Source: Achromobacter sp. AONIH1 (GTDB lineage Bacteria > Pseudomonadota > Gammaproteobacteria > Burkholderiales > Burkholderiaceae_B). Taken from it: a stretch of 64,000 nt of DNA. The stretch spans positions 5,146,001 to 5,210,000 of the forward strand of contig NZ_CP026124.1 of the NCBI RefSeq assembly GCF_002902905.1. The letters run 5' to 3'. Made by a program: the position numbers and the translations under genes. The notes beneath the pieces are model-generated. The model saw only the letters and a program-made list of their open reading frames with translations, ran no database searches and was not told where the DNA came from. Positions 40,429-52,950 of the stretch are shown here, piece after piece. Each line of letters opens with the position of its first letter. Within the stretch, counting starts at the first letter, position 1.

Positions 40429-42711
40429 TCAGGCCGCCTGCGCTGTCTCCTGGCGCAGGATGCGCACCGGAATCGACTTGTACGACGGCGTGCCGGACTC
40501 TTCGTCGATATAGTCCAGCGGCACCAGCACATTGGCTTCCGGATAATAGGCCGCCACCGATCCGCGCGCGATGTCGTACTCGATGACGGTGATGCCGCCC
40601 AGCCTGAGCGCGCGATTCGCGGAGATCGTCTGGATCTCGATCAGGTCGCCATGCTCCAGGCCGCGCTCGGCCATGTCGGCGGGATGCATGAACAGCACGT
40701 CCCGTCGGCCGAACACGCCTCGATAGCGGTCGTCCAGGCCGTAGATGGTGGTGTTGTACTGGTCATGGCTGCGGATGGTGATGAGGCGCAGCACATCGTC
40801 GGCCCAGGGCTCGTAGTTCTCGCGCACGCCGGGAAACACCGAGAACATGGCCTTGCCCGAGGGCGTGGGCCAGCGGCGTTCGGTCGGCGGCAGCGGCATG
40901 CGGAACCCGCCAGGCACGCGGATGCGTTCGTTGTAGCCGTCGAAGCCGGGTATGGTGCGCTCGATCAGGTCGCGGATGCGGTCGTAGTCCGCCACCAGCC
41001 CGTTCCAGTCGACCTTGCTGTGATCCAGCGTCGCGGCCGCCATGCCGGCGACGATCGCCGGCTCGGAACGCAGCTGCGGCGACGCCGGGCGCAACCGGCC
41101 TGCCGAGGCATGCACCATCGACATCGAATCCTCCACCGTGATGGACTGCGCGCCGCTGGCCTGCATGTCCAGTTCCGTGCGGCCGATCACGGGCAGGATG
41201 TAGCTCTCCTTGCAAACCAGCAGATGCGAACGATTGAGCTTGGTGCCCAGGTGGACGCTCAGGTCCAGTCGCCGCATGGCGGCGAACGCCTGCTCCGGAT
41301 CGGGCATCGCCACCGCGAAATTGCCGCCCAGGCAGATCAGCGCCTTCGCCTCGCCCCGGGCCATGGCCTGCATGGTCTTGACCGCATCATGGCCATGCGC
41401 GCGCGGCGGCGTGAAGCCGAAAACCTCCTCGATCTTGTCGAGGAAGGCCTCCGAGGGCTTCTCGGTGATTCCCACCGTGCGGTTGCCCTGCACGTTGGAA
41501 TGGCCCCGCAACGGACAGATGCCGGCGCCAGGCTTGCCGAAATTGCCGCGCAACAGCAGCAGGTCCGCGATCAGCCGCACGTTCCAGGTGCCGGTGTTGT
41601 GCTGCGTGAGGCCCATGCCGTAGGTGATGATCGTGGCATTGGACTTGGCATAGGCCTCGGCCACCTGCTCCAGCTGCGCCCGCGTCAGGCCGCTCTCCTT
41701 CTCGATCTGCGGCCATTGCGTCTCGGCCAGGTCGGCCGCCAGCGCCTCGTAGCCCTCGGTGTGCATGGCGATGAAATCGCGGTCCAGGATGCCGCCGCGC
41801 TGCTCATCCAGCTCCAGCAGCGCCTTCATGATGCCCTTGAGCGCCGCCGCGTCGCCGCCCGCCTTGACCTGGAAATAGGTCGAGGCGATCGGCGTGGAGC
41901 GGAACGTCGCCATTTCCAGGACGTCCTGCGGATCGGCGAAGCGTTCCAGCGCGCGCTCGCGCAGCGGATTGAAGACGATGATCGGCACGCCTCGGCGCGC
42001 CGCCTCGTGCAGGGTGCCCATCATGCGCGGATGGTTGGTGCCGGGGTTGTGACCCATCGAGATGATGAGCTCGGTCCGCTCGAAATCGTCCAGCGACACG
42101 GTGCCCTTGCCGATGCCGATGGACTGCGGCAGTCCCACGCTGGTAGCTTCGTGGCACATGTTCGAACAGTCGGGAAAATTGTTGGTGCCGTACTCGCGGG
42201 CGTACAGCTGAAACAGGTAGGCCGCTTCGTTGGACGCGCGCCCGGACGTGTAGAACTCCGCCTGGTCCGGCGAGTCCAGGCCTCGCAACACCTGGCCGAT
42301 GCGCGCGAACGCCGCTTCCCACGACACCGGACGAAACTTGTCGCTGGCCGCGTCATAGGCCATCGGATGCGTCAGCCGGCCAAAGTTCTCGAGCTCGTAG
42401 TCGCTGAGTTCGAGCAGCTCCGTCACCGTGTGCCGCTCGAAGAATTCGGGCGTGACCCGCTTGTTGGTCGCTTCCCAGGTGACGGCCTTGGCGCCGTTTT
42501 CACAGAACTGAAAGGTGGAGCGATGCTCCTTGTCGGGCCAGGCGCAGCCTGGACAATCGAAGCCGGCGGGCTGGTTGGTGCGCATCAGCACCAGCGGCGC
42601 CTCCAGCGCCGTCATCTGCTGGCGGACCGCCTGGGCGGTCGCCTTCAGGGCGCCCCAGCCGCCGGCGGGAGCATCGTACCTGCGTATGCCCGGAACCTCT
42701 CGCTTGCTCAT
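40429..42711 (-). CDS. FdhF/YdeP family molybdopterin oxidoreductase
   Basis: A 760-residue molybdopterin oxidoreductase of the YdeP type. The N-terminus carries CPGCAWPDKEH. The central domain shows SGRASNEAAYL, NMCHEATSVGL, GHNPGTNHPRM and PLRGHSNVQGNRTVGI. The C-terminal domain has the ITIRSHDQYNTTIYGLDDRYRG block. AAGGAGG sits 5-7 nt before the ATG at 42711, which settles the start against one ten codons upstream. YdeP in E. coli is linked to acid resistance but its reaction is unknown; no fdhD or redox partner is adjacent. Confidence 0.92.
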   Translation of the reverse strand: MSKREVPGIRRYDAPAGGWGALKATAQAVRQQMTALEAPLVLMRTNQPAGFDCPGCAWPDKEHRSTFQFCENGAKAVTWEATNKRVTPEFFERHTVTELLELSDYELENFGRLTHPMAYDAASDKFRPVSWEAAFARIGQVLRGLDSPDQAEFYTSGRASNEAAYLFQLYAREYGTNNFPDCSNMCHEATSVGLPQSIGIGKGTVSLDDFERTELIISMGHNPGTNHPRMMGTLHEAARRGVPIIVFNPLRERALERFADPQDVLEMATFRSTPIASTYFQVKAGGDAAALKGIMKALLELDEQRGGILDRDFIAMHTEGYEALAADLAETQWPQIEKESGLTRAQLEQVAEAYAKSNATIITYGMGLTQHNTGTWNVRLIADLLLLRGNFGKPGAGICPLRGHSNVQGNRTVGITEKPSEAFLDKIEEVFGFTPPRAHGHDAVKTMQAMARGEAKALICLGGNFAVAMPDPEQAFAAMRRLDLSVHLGTKLNRSHLLVCKESYILPVIGRTELDMQASGAQSITVEDSMSMVHASAGRLRPASPQLRSEPAIVAGMAAATLDHSKVDWNGLVADYDRIRDLIERTIPGFDGYNERIRVPGGFRMPLPPTERRWPTPSGKAMFSVFPGVRENYEPWADDVLRLITIRSHDQYNTTIYGLDDRYRGVFGRRDVLFMHPADMAERGLEHGDLIEIQTISANRALRLGGITVIEYDIARGSVAAYYPEANVLVPLDYIDEESGTPSYKSIPVRILRQETAQAA

Positions 42712-42738
42712 GACTGCCTCCTTAGCACCTTGCGCGCT

Positions 42739-42762
42739 CATTGACCTTGATGTTGGTTAATG
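42739..42762. promoter_or_regulatory. Palindromic operator candidate upstream of the YdeP-like gene
   Basis: CATTGACC-N8-GGTTAATG, seven of eight positions symmetric, lies 28 bp upstream of the start codon on the template side. It may bind the neighbouring MocR protein or the TetR protein encoded upstream; neither is shown by sequence alone. Confidence 0.42.
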
Positions 42763-42840
42763 TAATGAGTCGCCGATGACAAAAAAGAGTACAGATTGAC
42801 GTCCCTGGAACGAGCACAGTTGCGTTTCCGGAATCATCCC

Positions 42841-43524
42841 CTAGCGCGGACGTTGCACTGCGCCATCGCCTGGCGGCGCCAAGGGCCATTTCCCCACTCC
42901 CGCTGGCAGCGCCGGCAGGCAGGCCTGCAACATCGCCTCGATGAAGGCATCCGGCGCCAGCCGGCCGTCCGGCCGATACCATTGCACCGTCAGGTTCATG
43001 CTGCCCAGCACGCAGCGCTTGATCACACGCGCGTCGCCGGCCAGCAGGCCGGCGTACACGGCGGCGGCCACCGTTTCCTGCCACATCCCTTCGTAAAGAT
43101 CGCTCAGGACCTTGACGCCGCGCTGGCTCTGAGCCGACAGGCTGCGCCATTCATAGACCAGCGCATTCATCGCATCCCCGCCCGCGCCGTGCAGCATGCT
43201 CCACATATGCACGCGGAACAGCGCGGCCAGCCGGTCCGCCGGCGCGGCATAACGCGCCAGCGCCTGCCGGCCATGGTCCAGCACCTCCTGGATGCCGTTG
43301 TCCATCACCGCGACCAGGATCTCCTCCTTGCTGCGGAAATGATGGAACAGGCTGCCGGATTGCAGCCCCACGGCCTTCGCCAGTTCGCGCACCGTGGTGC
43401 GTTCATAGCCATGTTCGCGGAACAGGCGTCCGGCGGTCAGGATCACCTCGCGGCGGCGCGCAGAGTCCGGGCCTTCATCGCGCGCCGCGCCGCGGATGTC
43501 CGGATCGTCGCCCCGCTTGTCCAT
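42841..43524 (-). CDS. TetR family transcriptional regulator
   Basis: A 227-residue TetR protein. The HTH lies at about residues 25-70 (AGRLFREHGYERTTVRELAKAVGLQSGSLFHHF, then RSKEEIL). The C-terminal half has the TetR_C-type helices common in acyl-CoA-responsive regulators. The ATG at 43524 is 5 bp after the thiolase stop, so it is the last gene of the liv-ligase-thiolase operon. It is probably its repressor, released by an acyl-CoA (inference). Confidence 0.92.
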   Translation of the reverse strand: MDKRGDDPDIRGAARDEGPDSARRREVILTAGRLFREHGYERTTVRELAKAVGLQSGSLFHHFRSKEEILVAVMDNGIQEVLDHGRQALARYAAPADRLAALFRVHMWSMLHGAGGDAMNALVYEWRSLSAQSQRGVKVLSDLYEGMWQETVAAAVYAGLLAGDARVIKRCVLGSMNLTVQWYRPDGRLAPDAFIEAMLQACLPALPAGVGKWPLAPPGDGAVQRPR

Positions 43525-43529
43525 GTTCG

Positions 43530-44680
43530 CTACAGCCGTTCCAGGATGGTGGCCGTGGCCATGCCGTGGCCGATGCACATCAGCTGCATGCCGAACTGTC
43601 CGTCGATGGCGCGCAGCCCGGCCAGCATCTTGGCCATCAGGCCCGCGCCGGTCGCGCCCAGCGGATGGCCGTGCGCGATGGCGCCGCCCCAGGGATTGAC
43701 ACGCTCGGGATTGGCGCCTGTGGCGCGCAGCCAGGCCAGCACCACGCTGGCGAAGGCCTCGTTGATCTCGATCCAGTCCAGGTCGCGCAGCGTCAGGCCG
43801 GCGCGCGCCAGCGCCCGCTCGGCGGCGGGGATCACGCCCGTCAGCTGCAACACCGGGTCCGAGCCGATCGCCACCCGCGCCTTGAAGCGCGCCAGCGGAC
43901 GCAGACCGTCGGCCAGCGCGGCGTCCATGTCGGCCAGCAGCACGGCGGCGGCGCCGTCGGACAGCTGGCTGGCATTGGCGGCGGTCACGCCGCCCTGCCC
44001 CGGCGGCCGCAGCGCCGGCGCCATCGCCGCCATGCGCGCGGGGTCAGTGTGTTCGCGGATGCCTTCATCGCGCGCCGGCACGCCGGCGGGGGCTGGCAGC
44101 AGCTCGTCGTGCAGGCCGGCGCCCGCCGCCGCCCAGGCGCGGGCATGGCTCTGGCGCGCCCAGTCGTCCATCTCGGCGCGCGTCAGCCCCCAATGCTCGG
44201 CGATGCGTTCGGCGCTCTCGATCTGGTGCACCAGCGGATAGCGTTGCAGCAATGCGGGATTGAGCGTGTCGAAGCCCCGGAACTCACCCTGGCCCAGCGT
44301 CACGTCCAGGAACATGGGCACGCGGCTCATGCTCTCGACGCCGCCGGCGATCACATAGCGCATGTCGCCGGCGGCGATGGCCTGGGCGCCGAAATGCACG
44401 GCCTGCTGGCTGGACCCGCACATGCGGTTCAGCGACACGCCCGGCACCGTCTCTGGCAGTCCGGCCAGCATGGCGGCCAGGCGGCCGATGTTGGCGCCCT
44501 GCTCGCCCGCCTGGCTGACGCAGCCGGCGATCAGGTCGTCGACCCGCTCGCCGGGCAGCCCGGCCCGCCGCAACAGGCCCGTCACCGCGCTGGCCAGCAA
44601 ATCGTCTGGCCTCGTATCGGCCCAGACACCGCCGCGCTTGCCGAAAGGCGTGCGCACGGCTTGCACGATCACCGCTTCAT

Positions 44681-44684
<4 letters not shown>
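43530..44684 (-). CDS. Thiolase / acetyl-CoA C-acyltransferase
   Basis: A 384-residue thiolase. The nucleophilic cysteine is in LNRMCGSSQQAVH, followed by AGGVESMSRVPM. The GHPLGATGA block and second cysteine motif CIGHGMA complete the active site. It cleaves 3-oxoacyl-CoA to acetyl-CoA and a shortened acyl-CoA. Its ATG overlaps the stop of the CoA ligase (ATGA at 44681-44684), so the two are translationally coupled. Confidence 0.95.
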
Positions 44685-47367
<2,683 letters not shown>

Positions 47368-47380
47368 GGCCGCGTCCGCC

Positions 47381-48559
47381 TTACTTGAGCACGATCCAGT
47401 CGGAAGCCGGCACCATCTGCTTCTGCTTCACGTCGGCGCGGTAGATCCGGCCCACGGGAATGGAATTGCCCTTCATGCTGATGGGCACGCCGATCAGGCC
47501 GCCGGTGTCGAAATCCTTGATGCCGTCCAGCGCCGCTTTCATGTTGGCCGCGCTCAGGTCCTTGCCCGCGTCCAGCGTGCGCTTGGCCGCCTCGGTGAAC
47601 AGCATGGCGGCCAGGAAGCCCTGCATGTAGCCCGTGCTCTGGTACTGCGGCCGCATTTCGCGGATCTTCTTCAGCATGGGCGCGTCGGCCGCCTGGTCGT
47701 AGTAATAGCGGTACGGCATCACGCCCATGAAGCCCTCGGCGTCCTCGCCCATCTGCATCACGGTGGAATTGTCCATGGTCCAGAAGGTGCCCATGTACCG
47801 AGTCTTCAGGCCCATGCGCTTGCCCTGCCCGACGAATTCCGGAATCGGCGCCAGCACGTAGCCGTGGAAGATGGTGTAGTCCGGATCGGCGCGGCGCAGC
47901 TTGATGACCTCGGTGGACACGTCCACGCTGCCCGGCGGCGTCATGATCTCGGTGACCACCTTCAGGCCCAGCTTCTCGGCCACGGCGCGCGAGCTGGCGA
48001 TGGGATCGCGGCCGAACTCGGTGTCCGAATACACGAAGGCGACCTTGGCGCCCGGCTTTTCCTTGGCGATGTAGCGCAGCAGGATGCCGAACATCTCGGT
48101 ATAGTCCGGCCCCAGCATGAACTGGGCCGGATACTTGGCCGGGTCGTTCAACTCGGTGGCGAAGGACGCGCCGGTCATCAGGATGTTGCCCGCGCGGTTG
48201 AGTTCGGCGTTGATGGTCTTGGAAAAGCCGGTGGAATCGCCGTAGTAGAAGTTGACCTTGTTCTGGCTGGTGATCTTCTTGAAGGCGGCCACCGAGGCGT
48301 CGACCTTGTAGGCGGTGTCTTCCGGCACGTAGCGCAGCTTGCTGCCCTTGATGCCGCCCTGGTCATTGACGATCTTCACATAGTCGGTGATGCCGGCGTG
48401 GATGCCCTGGCCGGCGAAGGCGAACACGCCGCTCAGCGGGATCGAGCCGCCCAGCACCAGGTCTTCCTCGGCCTGGGCCGCGGGCGCGACGGCCAGCGCC
48501 GCCGCCAGCCCCAAGGGGGCCAGCCATTTCAACAAACCGCCTGTCGGGATGCGCTTCAT
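47381..48559 (-). CDS. livK: Periplasmic substrate-binding protein of the branched-chain-type ABC transporter
   Basis: A 392-residue type I periplasmic binding protein with a cleavable signal ending AAQA. LVLGGSIPLSGVFAFAGQGI and the YGDSTGFSKTINAELNRAGN segments are of the LivK/amide-binding family. The ligand is probably an aromatic or aliphatic carboxylate given the co-transcribed CoA ligase (inference). GGAGA precedes the ATG at 48559 by 8 nt. Confidence 0.9.
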   Translation of the reverse strand: MKRIPTGGLLKWLAPLGLAAALAVAPAAQAEEDLVLGGSIPLSGVFAFAGQGIHAGITDYVKIVNDQGGIKGSKLRYVPEDTAYKVDASVAAFKKITSQNKVNFYYGDSTGFSKTINAELNRAGNILMTGASFATELNDPAKYPAQFMLGPDYTEMFGILLRYIAKEKPGAKVAFVYSDTEFGRDPIASSRAVAEKLGLKVVTEIMTPPGSVDVSTEVIKLRRADPDYTIFHGYVLAPIPEFVGQGKRMGLKTRYMGTFWTMDNSTVMQMGEDAEGFMGVMPYRYYYDQAADAPMLKKIREMRPQYQSTGYMQGFLAAMLFTEAAKRTLDAGKDLSAANMKAALDGIKDFDTGGLIGVPISMKGNSIPVGRIYRADVKQKQMVPASDWIVLK

Positions 48560-48612
48560 GGGATGTCTCCTTGTGGTCTGCTTGTAGTCTGCTTGTCTGC
48601 GGCGTCCGCGGG

Positions 48613-49650
48613 CTAGGCGCGGAACGGCCAGAGGTGAAAATAGCGGCGCACACGCCGCCAGATTTCCGCGAGCCCCAGCGGCTCGAAGATCAGGAAGCCC
48701 ACGATCAGCAGGCCGAACACGATGGTGCGCACGGGCGAGATCAGGCTCAGCGCGTCGCCGCCGACCGGCAGCCAGCCCACCACCAGCTTGAGCATCTCGG
48801 GCACCATGGTCATGAAGGCCGCGCCCAGGATGGAGCCCAGGATCGATCCCATGCCGCCCACGATGACGGCGGCCAGGAAGAAGATCGACATGATCAGCGG
48901 AAAGCTCTCCGGCGTGACCACGCGGAAGAAGTAGGCCCACAGACCGCCGGCCACGCCCGCGTAGAACGAGGACAGGCCGAAGGACAGCAGCTTGTAGCGC
49001 AGCAGCCGGATGCCCAGCACCTCGGCCGAGATGTCGCGGTCGCGGATGGCGATGAAGGCGCGGCCGATGCGCGTGCGGAACAGATTGGCCGCGCCCAGCA
49101 CCATCAGCGCGGTCAGCGGCACGATCAGCCAGTAGATCCGGAACGAGGTATCCAGGTCGACCCCGAACAGCCGCGCGGGCGGCACCTGCAGGCCGGCGGT
49201 GCCGCCGGTGAACGACCCGTTGGCGAAGATGAAGTGCGCGATGAAGGACGCGGCGATCGTGGAGATCGCCAGGTACAGCCCCTTCACCCGCAGCGACGGC
49301 ACGCCCACCACCAGCCCGCCCAGCATCGCCACCACGCCGGCTGCCAGCAGGTTGAGCAGCGCCGGCGTGCCCAGCCGCTGCTCCAGCACCGCCACCGTGT
49401 ACGCGCCCAGGCCCATGAAGGCGGCTTGCCCCAGGCTGACCAGCCCGGTGTAGCCGGTCAGGATGTTCAGCCCGGTGGCGCTGGCCACGTTGATGGCCAC
49501 CAGACAGGCCAGGTACAGCCAGTAGGCGTCGGCAACGAAGGGAAACAGCGCCAGCGCCGCCGCCAGGAACAGCAGCCAGAGCCGCTGCACGCGCGTATCG
49601 AACAGCGCCTCGTCCGCCTGGTAGGTCTGCTTCGCGGTCGCGATGCGCAT
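48613..49650 (-). CDS. livM: Branched-chain-type ABC transporter permease LivM
   Basis: A 345-residue permease with about ten hydrophobic segments. The LivM coupling block is ATGLNILTGYTGLVSLGQAAFMGLGAY, and IGRAFIAIRDRDISAEVLGI is the second landmark. It starts 3 bp after livH and forms the channel with it. Confidence 0.94.
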   Translation of the reverse strand: MRIATAKQTYQADEALFDTRVQRLWLLFLAAALALFPFVADAYWLYLACLVAINVASATGLNILTGYTGLVSLGQAAFMGLGAYTVAVLEQRLGTPALLNLLAAGVVAMLGGLVVGVPSLRVKGLYLAISTIAASFIAHFIFANGSFTGGTAGLQVPPARLFGVDLDTSFRIYWLIVPLTALMVLGAANLFRTRIGRAFIAIRDRDISAEVLGIRLLRYKLLSFGLSSFYAGVAGGLWAYFFRVVTPESFPLIMSIFFLAAVIVGGMGSILGSILGAAFMTMVPEMLKLVVGWLPVGGDALSLISPVRTIVFGLLIVGFLIFEPLGLAEIWRRVRRYFHLWPFRA

Positions 49651-49653
49651 GGT

Positions 49654-50532
49654 TCAGAGCCTCTCGATTTCACGGGTGCCGAACAGGCCGTAAGGCCGGA
49701 CCATCAGCACCGCCACCAGCACCAGGAAAGTGGCCAGCAGCTTGTATTCGCCGCCCAGGTAGGCGCCGGCCCAGGCTTCCAGCACGCCGATGAACAGCCC
49801 CCCCGCCAACGCGCCGACGACGCTGTCCAGGCCGCCCACGATCACCACCACCAACACCGACAGGCCGAACACGCCCATCGACGAGGAAATGCCGCCGATG
49901 GCGCCGACGATCACGCCCGACACCGCCGCGATCGCGCCCGCCGCCACCCAGGCCAGCGAGAACACGCGCGGCACGTTGATGCCCATGGCGTAGGCCGCGC
50001 CCTGGTCGGCAGCAGTGGCGCGCAGGGCCACGCCGCCGCGCCAGTAGCGGAATATCGCCAGCACCACCAGGATCAGCGCCGCCGCCACCCAGAAGCCGTA
50101 GAACACCTTGGGCGCCACGAACGCCTCGCCCACCATCACCGGCGAACGCGGCATGAACTCCGGCAGCCGCCGCTGGTCGGCCGTCCAGACCAGCTCGACC
50201 ACGCCCACCAGGATCGAGGCCAGCCCCACCGTCACCATGAACACCGAGATCGGCGACTCGCCCAGCATCGGACGTATGGTCAGGCGCTCGACCACCGCGC
50301 CCAGCAGGCCCGAGGCCGCCACCGCGCCGGCGATGGCCAGCCAGACCGGCCAATCCATGCCGGCGGCGAAGGCATAGAACGCGTAGGCGCCCATCATCAG
50401 GAACTCGCCGATGGCGATGTTGACCACGCGGGTCGCCTTGTAGACGATCACGAAGGCCAGCGCCGCCAGCGCGTACAGGCCGCCGCTGCCCAGCCCGGCC
50501 AGCGTCACCTCCAGAAAGAACAGCCCGTCCAT
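49654..50532 (-). CDS. livH: Branched-chain-type ABC transporter permease LivH
   Basis: A 292-residue permease with eight or so hydrophobic segments. The LivH landmarks are GSGGLYALAALAFVIVYKATRVVNIAIGEFLMMG and GLDSVVGALAGGLFIGVLE. The ATG at 50532 overlaps the livG stop (TGATG), so translation is coupled. Confidence 0.94.
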   Translation of the reverse strand: MDGLFFLEVTLAGLGSGGLYALAALAFVIVYKATRVVNIAIGEFLMMGAYAFYAFAAGMDWPVWLAIAGAVAASGLLGAVVERLTIRPMLGESPISVFMVTVGLASILVGVVELVWTADQRRLPEFMPRSPVMVGEAFVAPKVFYGFWVAAALILVVLAIFRYWRGGVALRATAADQGAAYAMGINVPRVFSLAWVAAGAIAAVSGVIVGAIGGISSSMGVFGLSVLVVVIVGGLDSVVGALAGGLFIGVLEAWAGAYLGGEYKLLATFLVLVAVLMVRPYGLFGTREIERL

Positions 50533-51353
50533 CAGGCCGCCTCCCGCAGGCGGCGGCGCAGGTCGCCCACGTCGCCCGCGCCCAGGTATGCCTTGATCAC
50601 CTCGGGATCGGCCTGCACCTGCGCCGGCGCGCCGTCGGCGATCACCTGACCGAAGTTCAGCACCACCACGTGATCGGACAGGTCCATGACCATGCCCATG
50701 TCGTGCTCCACCATCAGCACCGTCACGCCCCATTCGGCGCGCGCGTCCAGGATGAAGCGCGCCATGTCCTCGGTCTCTTCACGATTCATGCCGGCCACCG
50801 GCTCGTCCAGCATCAACACCTTGGGCCGCATCGCCAGCGCCCGCGCCAGTTCCACGCGCTTGCGCAAGCCGTAGGACAGCGCCGACACCGGCGCGTGGCG
50901 GATGTGGTCGATCTCCAGGAAATCGATGATGCGTTCCTCGATCTCGGCGCGCAGCGCCATTTCCTCGCGCCGCGCGCGGCCCAGGTACAGCAGCGCGTCC
51001 AGCACGTTGCTGCGCAGGTGCGCGTGACAACCCAGCTTGATGTTGTCCAGCACCGTCATGCCGCGGAACAGCGAGATGTTCTGGAAACTGCGAGCCAGTC
51101 CCAGCCTGGCGCGCTCGGGCGCTGGCTTGCGCGTGATATCGGCGCCCTGGAAACGGATCTGGCCCGAGGCGGGATGGTAGAAGCCGGAGATGGTGTTGAA
51201 CAGCGAGGTCTTGCCGGCGCCGTTGGGTCCGATCACGGTGGTGATGGAGCCGGGCTGCACGCGAAAACCCACGCCGGTCAGCGCCTTGATACCGCCGAAC
51301 GCCAGCGTGATCCCGTCCACCTCCAGCAAGGGGGCGCTGTCGGATTGATCCAC
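50532..51353 (-). CDS. livG: Branched-chain-type ABC transporter ATP-binding protein LivG
   Basis: A 273-residue LivG: Walker A GPNGAGKTS, RSFQNISLF, signature ALSYGLRKRVELARAL, Walker B VLMLDEPVAGMN. It starts with GTG at 51353; AGGAG 7 nt upstream supports this start. First gene of the - strand acyl-CoA operon. Confidence 0.94.
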   Translation of the reverse strand: MDQSDSAPLLEVDGITLAFGGIKALTGVGFRVQPGSITTVIGPNGAGKTSLFNTISGFYHPASGQIRFQGADITRKPAPERARLGLARSFQNISLFRGMTVLDNIKLGCHAHLRSNVLDALLYLGRARREEMALRAEIEERIIDFLEIDHIRHAPVSALSYGLRKRVELARALAMRPKVLMLDEPVAGMNREETEDMARFILDARAEWGVTVLMVEHDMGMVMDLSDHVVVLNFGQVIADGAPAQVQADPEVIKAYLGAGDVGDLRRRLREAA

Positions 51354-51656
51354 CTGTAGTCTCCTCGCAGGGACGCGAAGTCCGCTTCTTGTCGAGCCGG
51401 CAGGCCGGCGCGCGAGGCGACGGCCCTTCGGTATCCAGCAAGCACTGGCGACAACCCGCGAGGCAGGCGATGCAACGAACCTGTCTTAACCTACGCCAAT
51501 ACAGCGCCGGAAAATCGTTCTATGCGTTACGCTAGCTTGGCGTGACAACAAACCAAGCAAGCGCTCGGTCCAGAACATAGCATCGCGGTTTTTGAACAAG
51601 TAGCTGGTATTTACCCGGTATCCGTCCCAGCCCACGCCCTACCCCGGAGACTCGCC
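51354..51656. other. 303-bp divergent promoter region between livG and enoyl-CoA hydratase
   Basis: This is the only intergenic region serving the two halves of the acyl-CoA module. It holds the livG and hydratase ribosome-binding sites and the TetR-like palindrome at 51552-51569. Clear sigma-70 hexamers are not visible and no coding frame is convincing. Confidence 0.55.
51552..51569. promoter_or_regulatory. TetR-type operator candidate
   Basis: ACCAAGC-N4-GCTCGGT, an 18-bp near-perfect palindrome (6 of 7 positions symmetric). Size and shape fit TetR regulators of acyl-CoA metabolism. It is 90 bp from the hydratase start and 200 bp from livG, and could control both. Confidence 0.5.
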
Positions 51657-52460
51657 ATGAACACCGGTCTGCCCGCCTTCCGCACGCTCATCCTCCAAAC
51701 CGGCGGCGCCGCCGCCACGCTGACGCTGAACCGGCCCGACGCGCTCAACGCCATCGACGTGGCCATGGCCGAAGACCTGCAGCGCGCCGCCCAGTGGCTG
51801 GAAACCCGCGCCGACATTCGCGTGGTCACGCTGCAGGGCGCGGGCAACGCGTTATGTGCGGGCGGCGACATCTCGATGTTCGAAGGCGCGGCCTGCGCGG
51901 TGCGCGCGTCGCTCATGGACCTGTTCACGCCACTCAACGATTTCCTCGTGCGCGTCGCACGCATGGACAAGGTCTGGCTGGCGCAGGTGCATGGCATCGC
52001 CGCGGGCGCCGGCCTGTCGTTGACGCTGGCCTGCGACCTGGCGATCGCCGAGGCCGGCACGCGCTTCATGACGGCGTATCTCAAGCTGGGCGCCACGCCC
52101 GATGCCGGCATGACGCACGGTCTGATGCGCACCGTGGGACCAAAGCGGGCGCTGGACCTGCTGCTGCGGCACGATCCGTTCAGCGCCGAGGAAGCGCTGT
52201 CCTGGGGCCTGGTCACCCGAGTAGCACCGACCGGTCAGCTGCGCGAACAGGCGGCGGCCTACGCGGGCGCCATCGCCGCCCATGCTCCGCACAGCATCGC
52301 CGGCGCCAAGCGGCTGCTGCGCACGGCGGCGCAGGCCACGCTGGAAACCCAGCTCAGTGAAGAAACCGCCTGCTTTCTGCAAAGCGCGACGCGGGCAGAT
52401 TTCGCCGAGGGCGTGGCGGCGTTCCGCGCAAGGCGGCCGCCGCGGTTCACGGGGGCTTGA
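51657..52460 (+). CDS. Enoyl-CoA hydratase/isomerase family protein
   Basis: A 267-residue crotonase. The first oxyanion loop is [15 protein letters not shown] and the second is [21 protein letters not shown]. The catalytic-loop SWGLVTRV and the C-terminal KRLLRTAAQ are typical. Both usual Glu positions are not obvious from sequence alone, so hydratase versus isomerase cannot be settled. Divergent from the liv-ligase-thiolase operon, it supplies the missing beta-oxidation step. Confidence 0.92.
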   Translation: MNTGLPAFRTLILQTGGAAATLTLNRPDALNAIDVAMAEDLQRAAQWLETRADIRVVTLQGAGNALCAGGDISMFEGAACAVRASLMDLFTPLNDFLVRVARMDKVWLAQVHGIAAGAGLSLTLACDLAIAEAGTRFMTAYLKLGATPDAGMTHGLMRTVGPKRALDLLLRHDPFSAEEALSWGLVTRVAPTGQLREQAAAYAGAIAAHAPHSIAGAKRLLRTAAQATLETQLSEETACFLQSATRADFAEGVAAFRARRPPRFTGA

Positions 52461-52665
52461 GGCTGGCTGCCGCAGGATGGACGGCCTGCGGGCAGCACGC
52501 TAGCGTGCTTTGGCGCGGGCCTTGCCTAGCCCCATCGGCAAGCGTCTCGGAGAGCCGCAAGACGCGATGGTTTGCACGTCTTGCCATCGGTCCTGCATTC
52601 ATCGCAAGTCGTACATGCCGAGACTGTACCGCCCATACTCCCCTTGGTAAAAAAAGGACTCCCAC

Positions 52666-52950
52666 ATGCCTGAAGAGACCATTTTCACCATGACCCTGGA
52701 ACCCGCTCTGCACGCCGCATTCCTGGCACAGGCCGCCGCCGAGAATCGGCCCGCGTCCCAGATCGTCAGCGAACTAATGCGCGACTATGTCGCCCAGCAT
52801 CAGCCGGCTCGCGACCATGACGACTACCGACGCGGCAAGATCGACGCCGCACGCGCCTCCATGCGCGCCGGCCTGGGCCGCCCGAACGACGAGGTCGAAG
52901 CCGTCTACGCCGCCAGACGTATACGAACCGCCACGGAAGACAAGGCGTGA
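52666..52950 (+). CDS. Antitoxin of a ParD/RHH-like type II toxin-antitoxin pair
   Basis: A 94-residue acidic-to-neutral protein. The N-terminus TIFTMTLEPALHAAFLAQAA followed by ASQIVSELMRDYV looks like a ribbon-helix-helix DNA-binding domain. The charged C-terminal half would wrap the toxin. AAGGA precedes the ATG. Its stop overlaps the toxin start (GTGA at 52947). Antitoxins of this class repress their own operon. Confidence 0.82.
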   Translation: MPEETIFTMTLEPALHAAFLAQAAAENRPASQIVSELMRDYVAQHQPARDHDDYRRGKIDAARASMRAGLGRPNDEVEAVYAARRIRTATEDKA

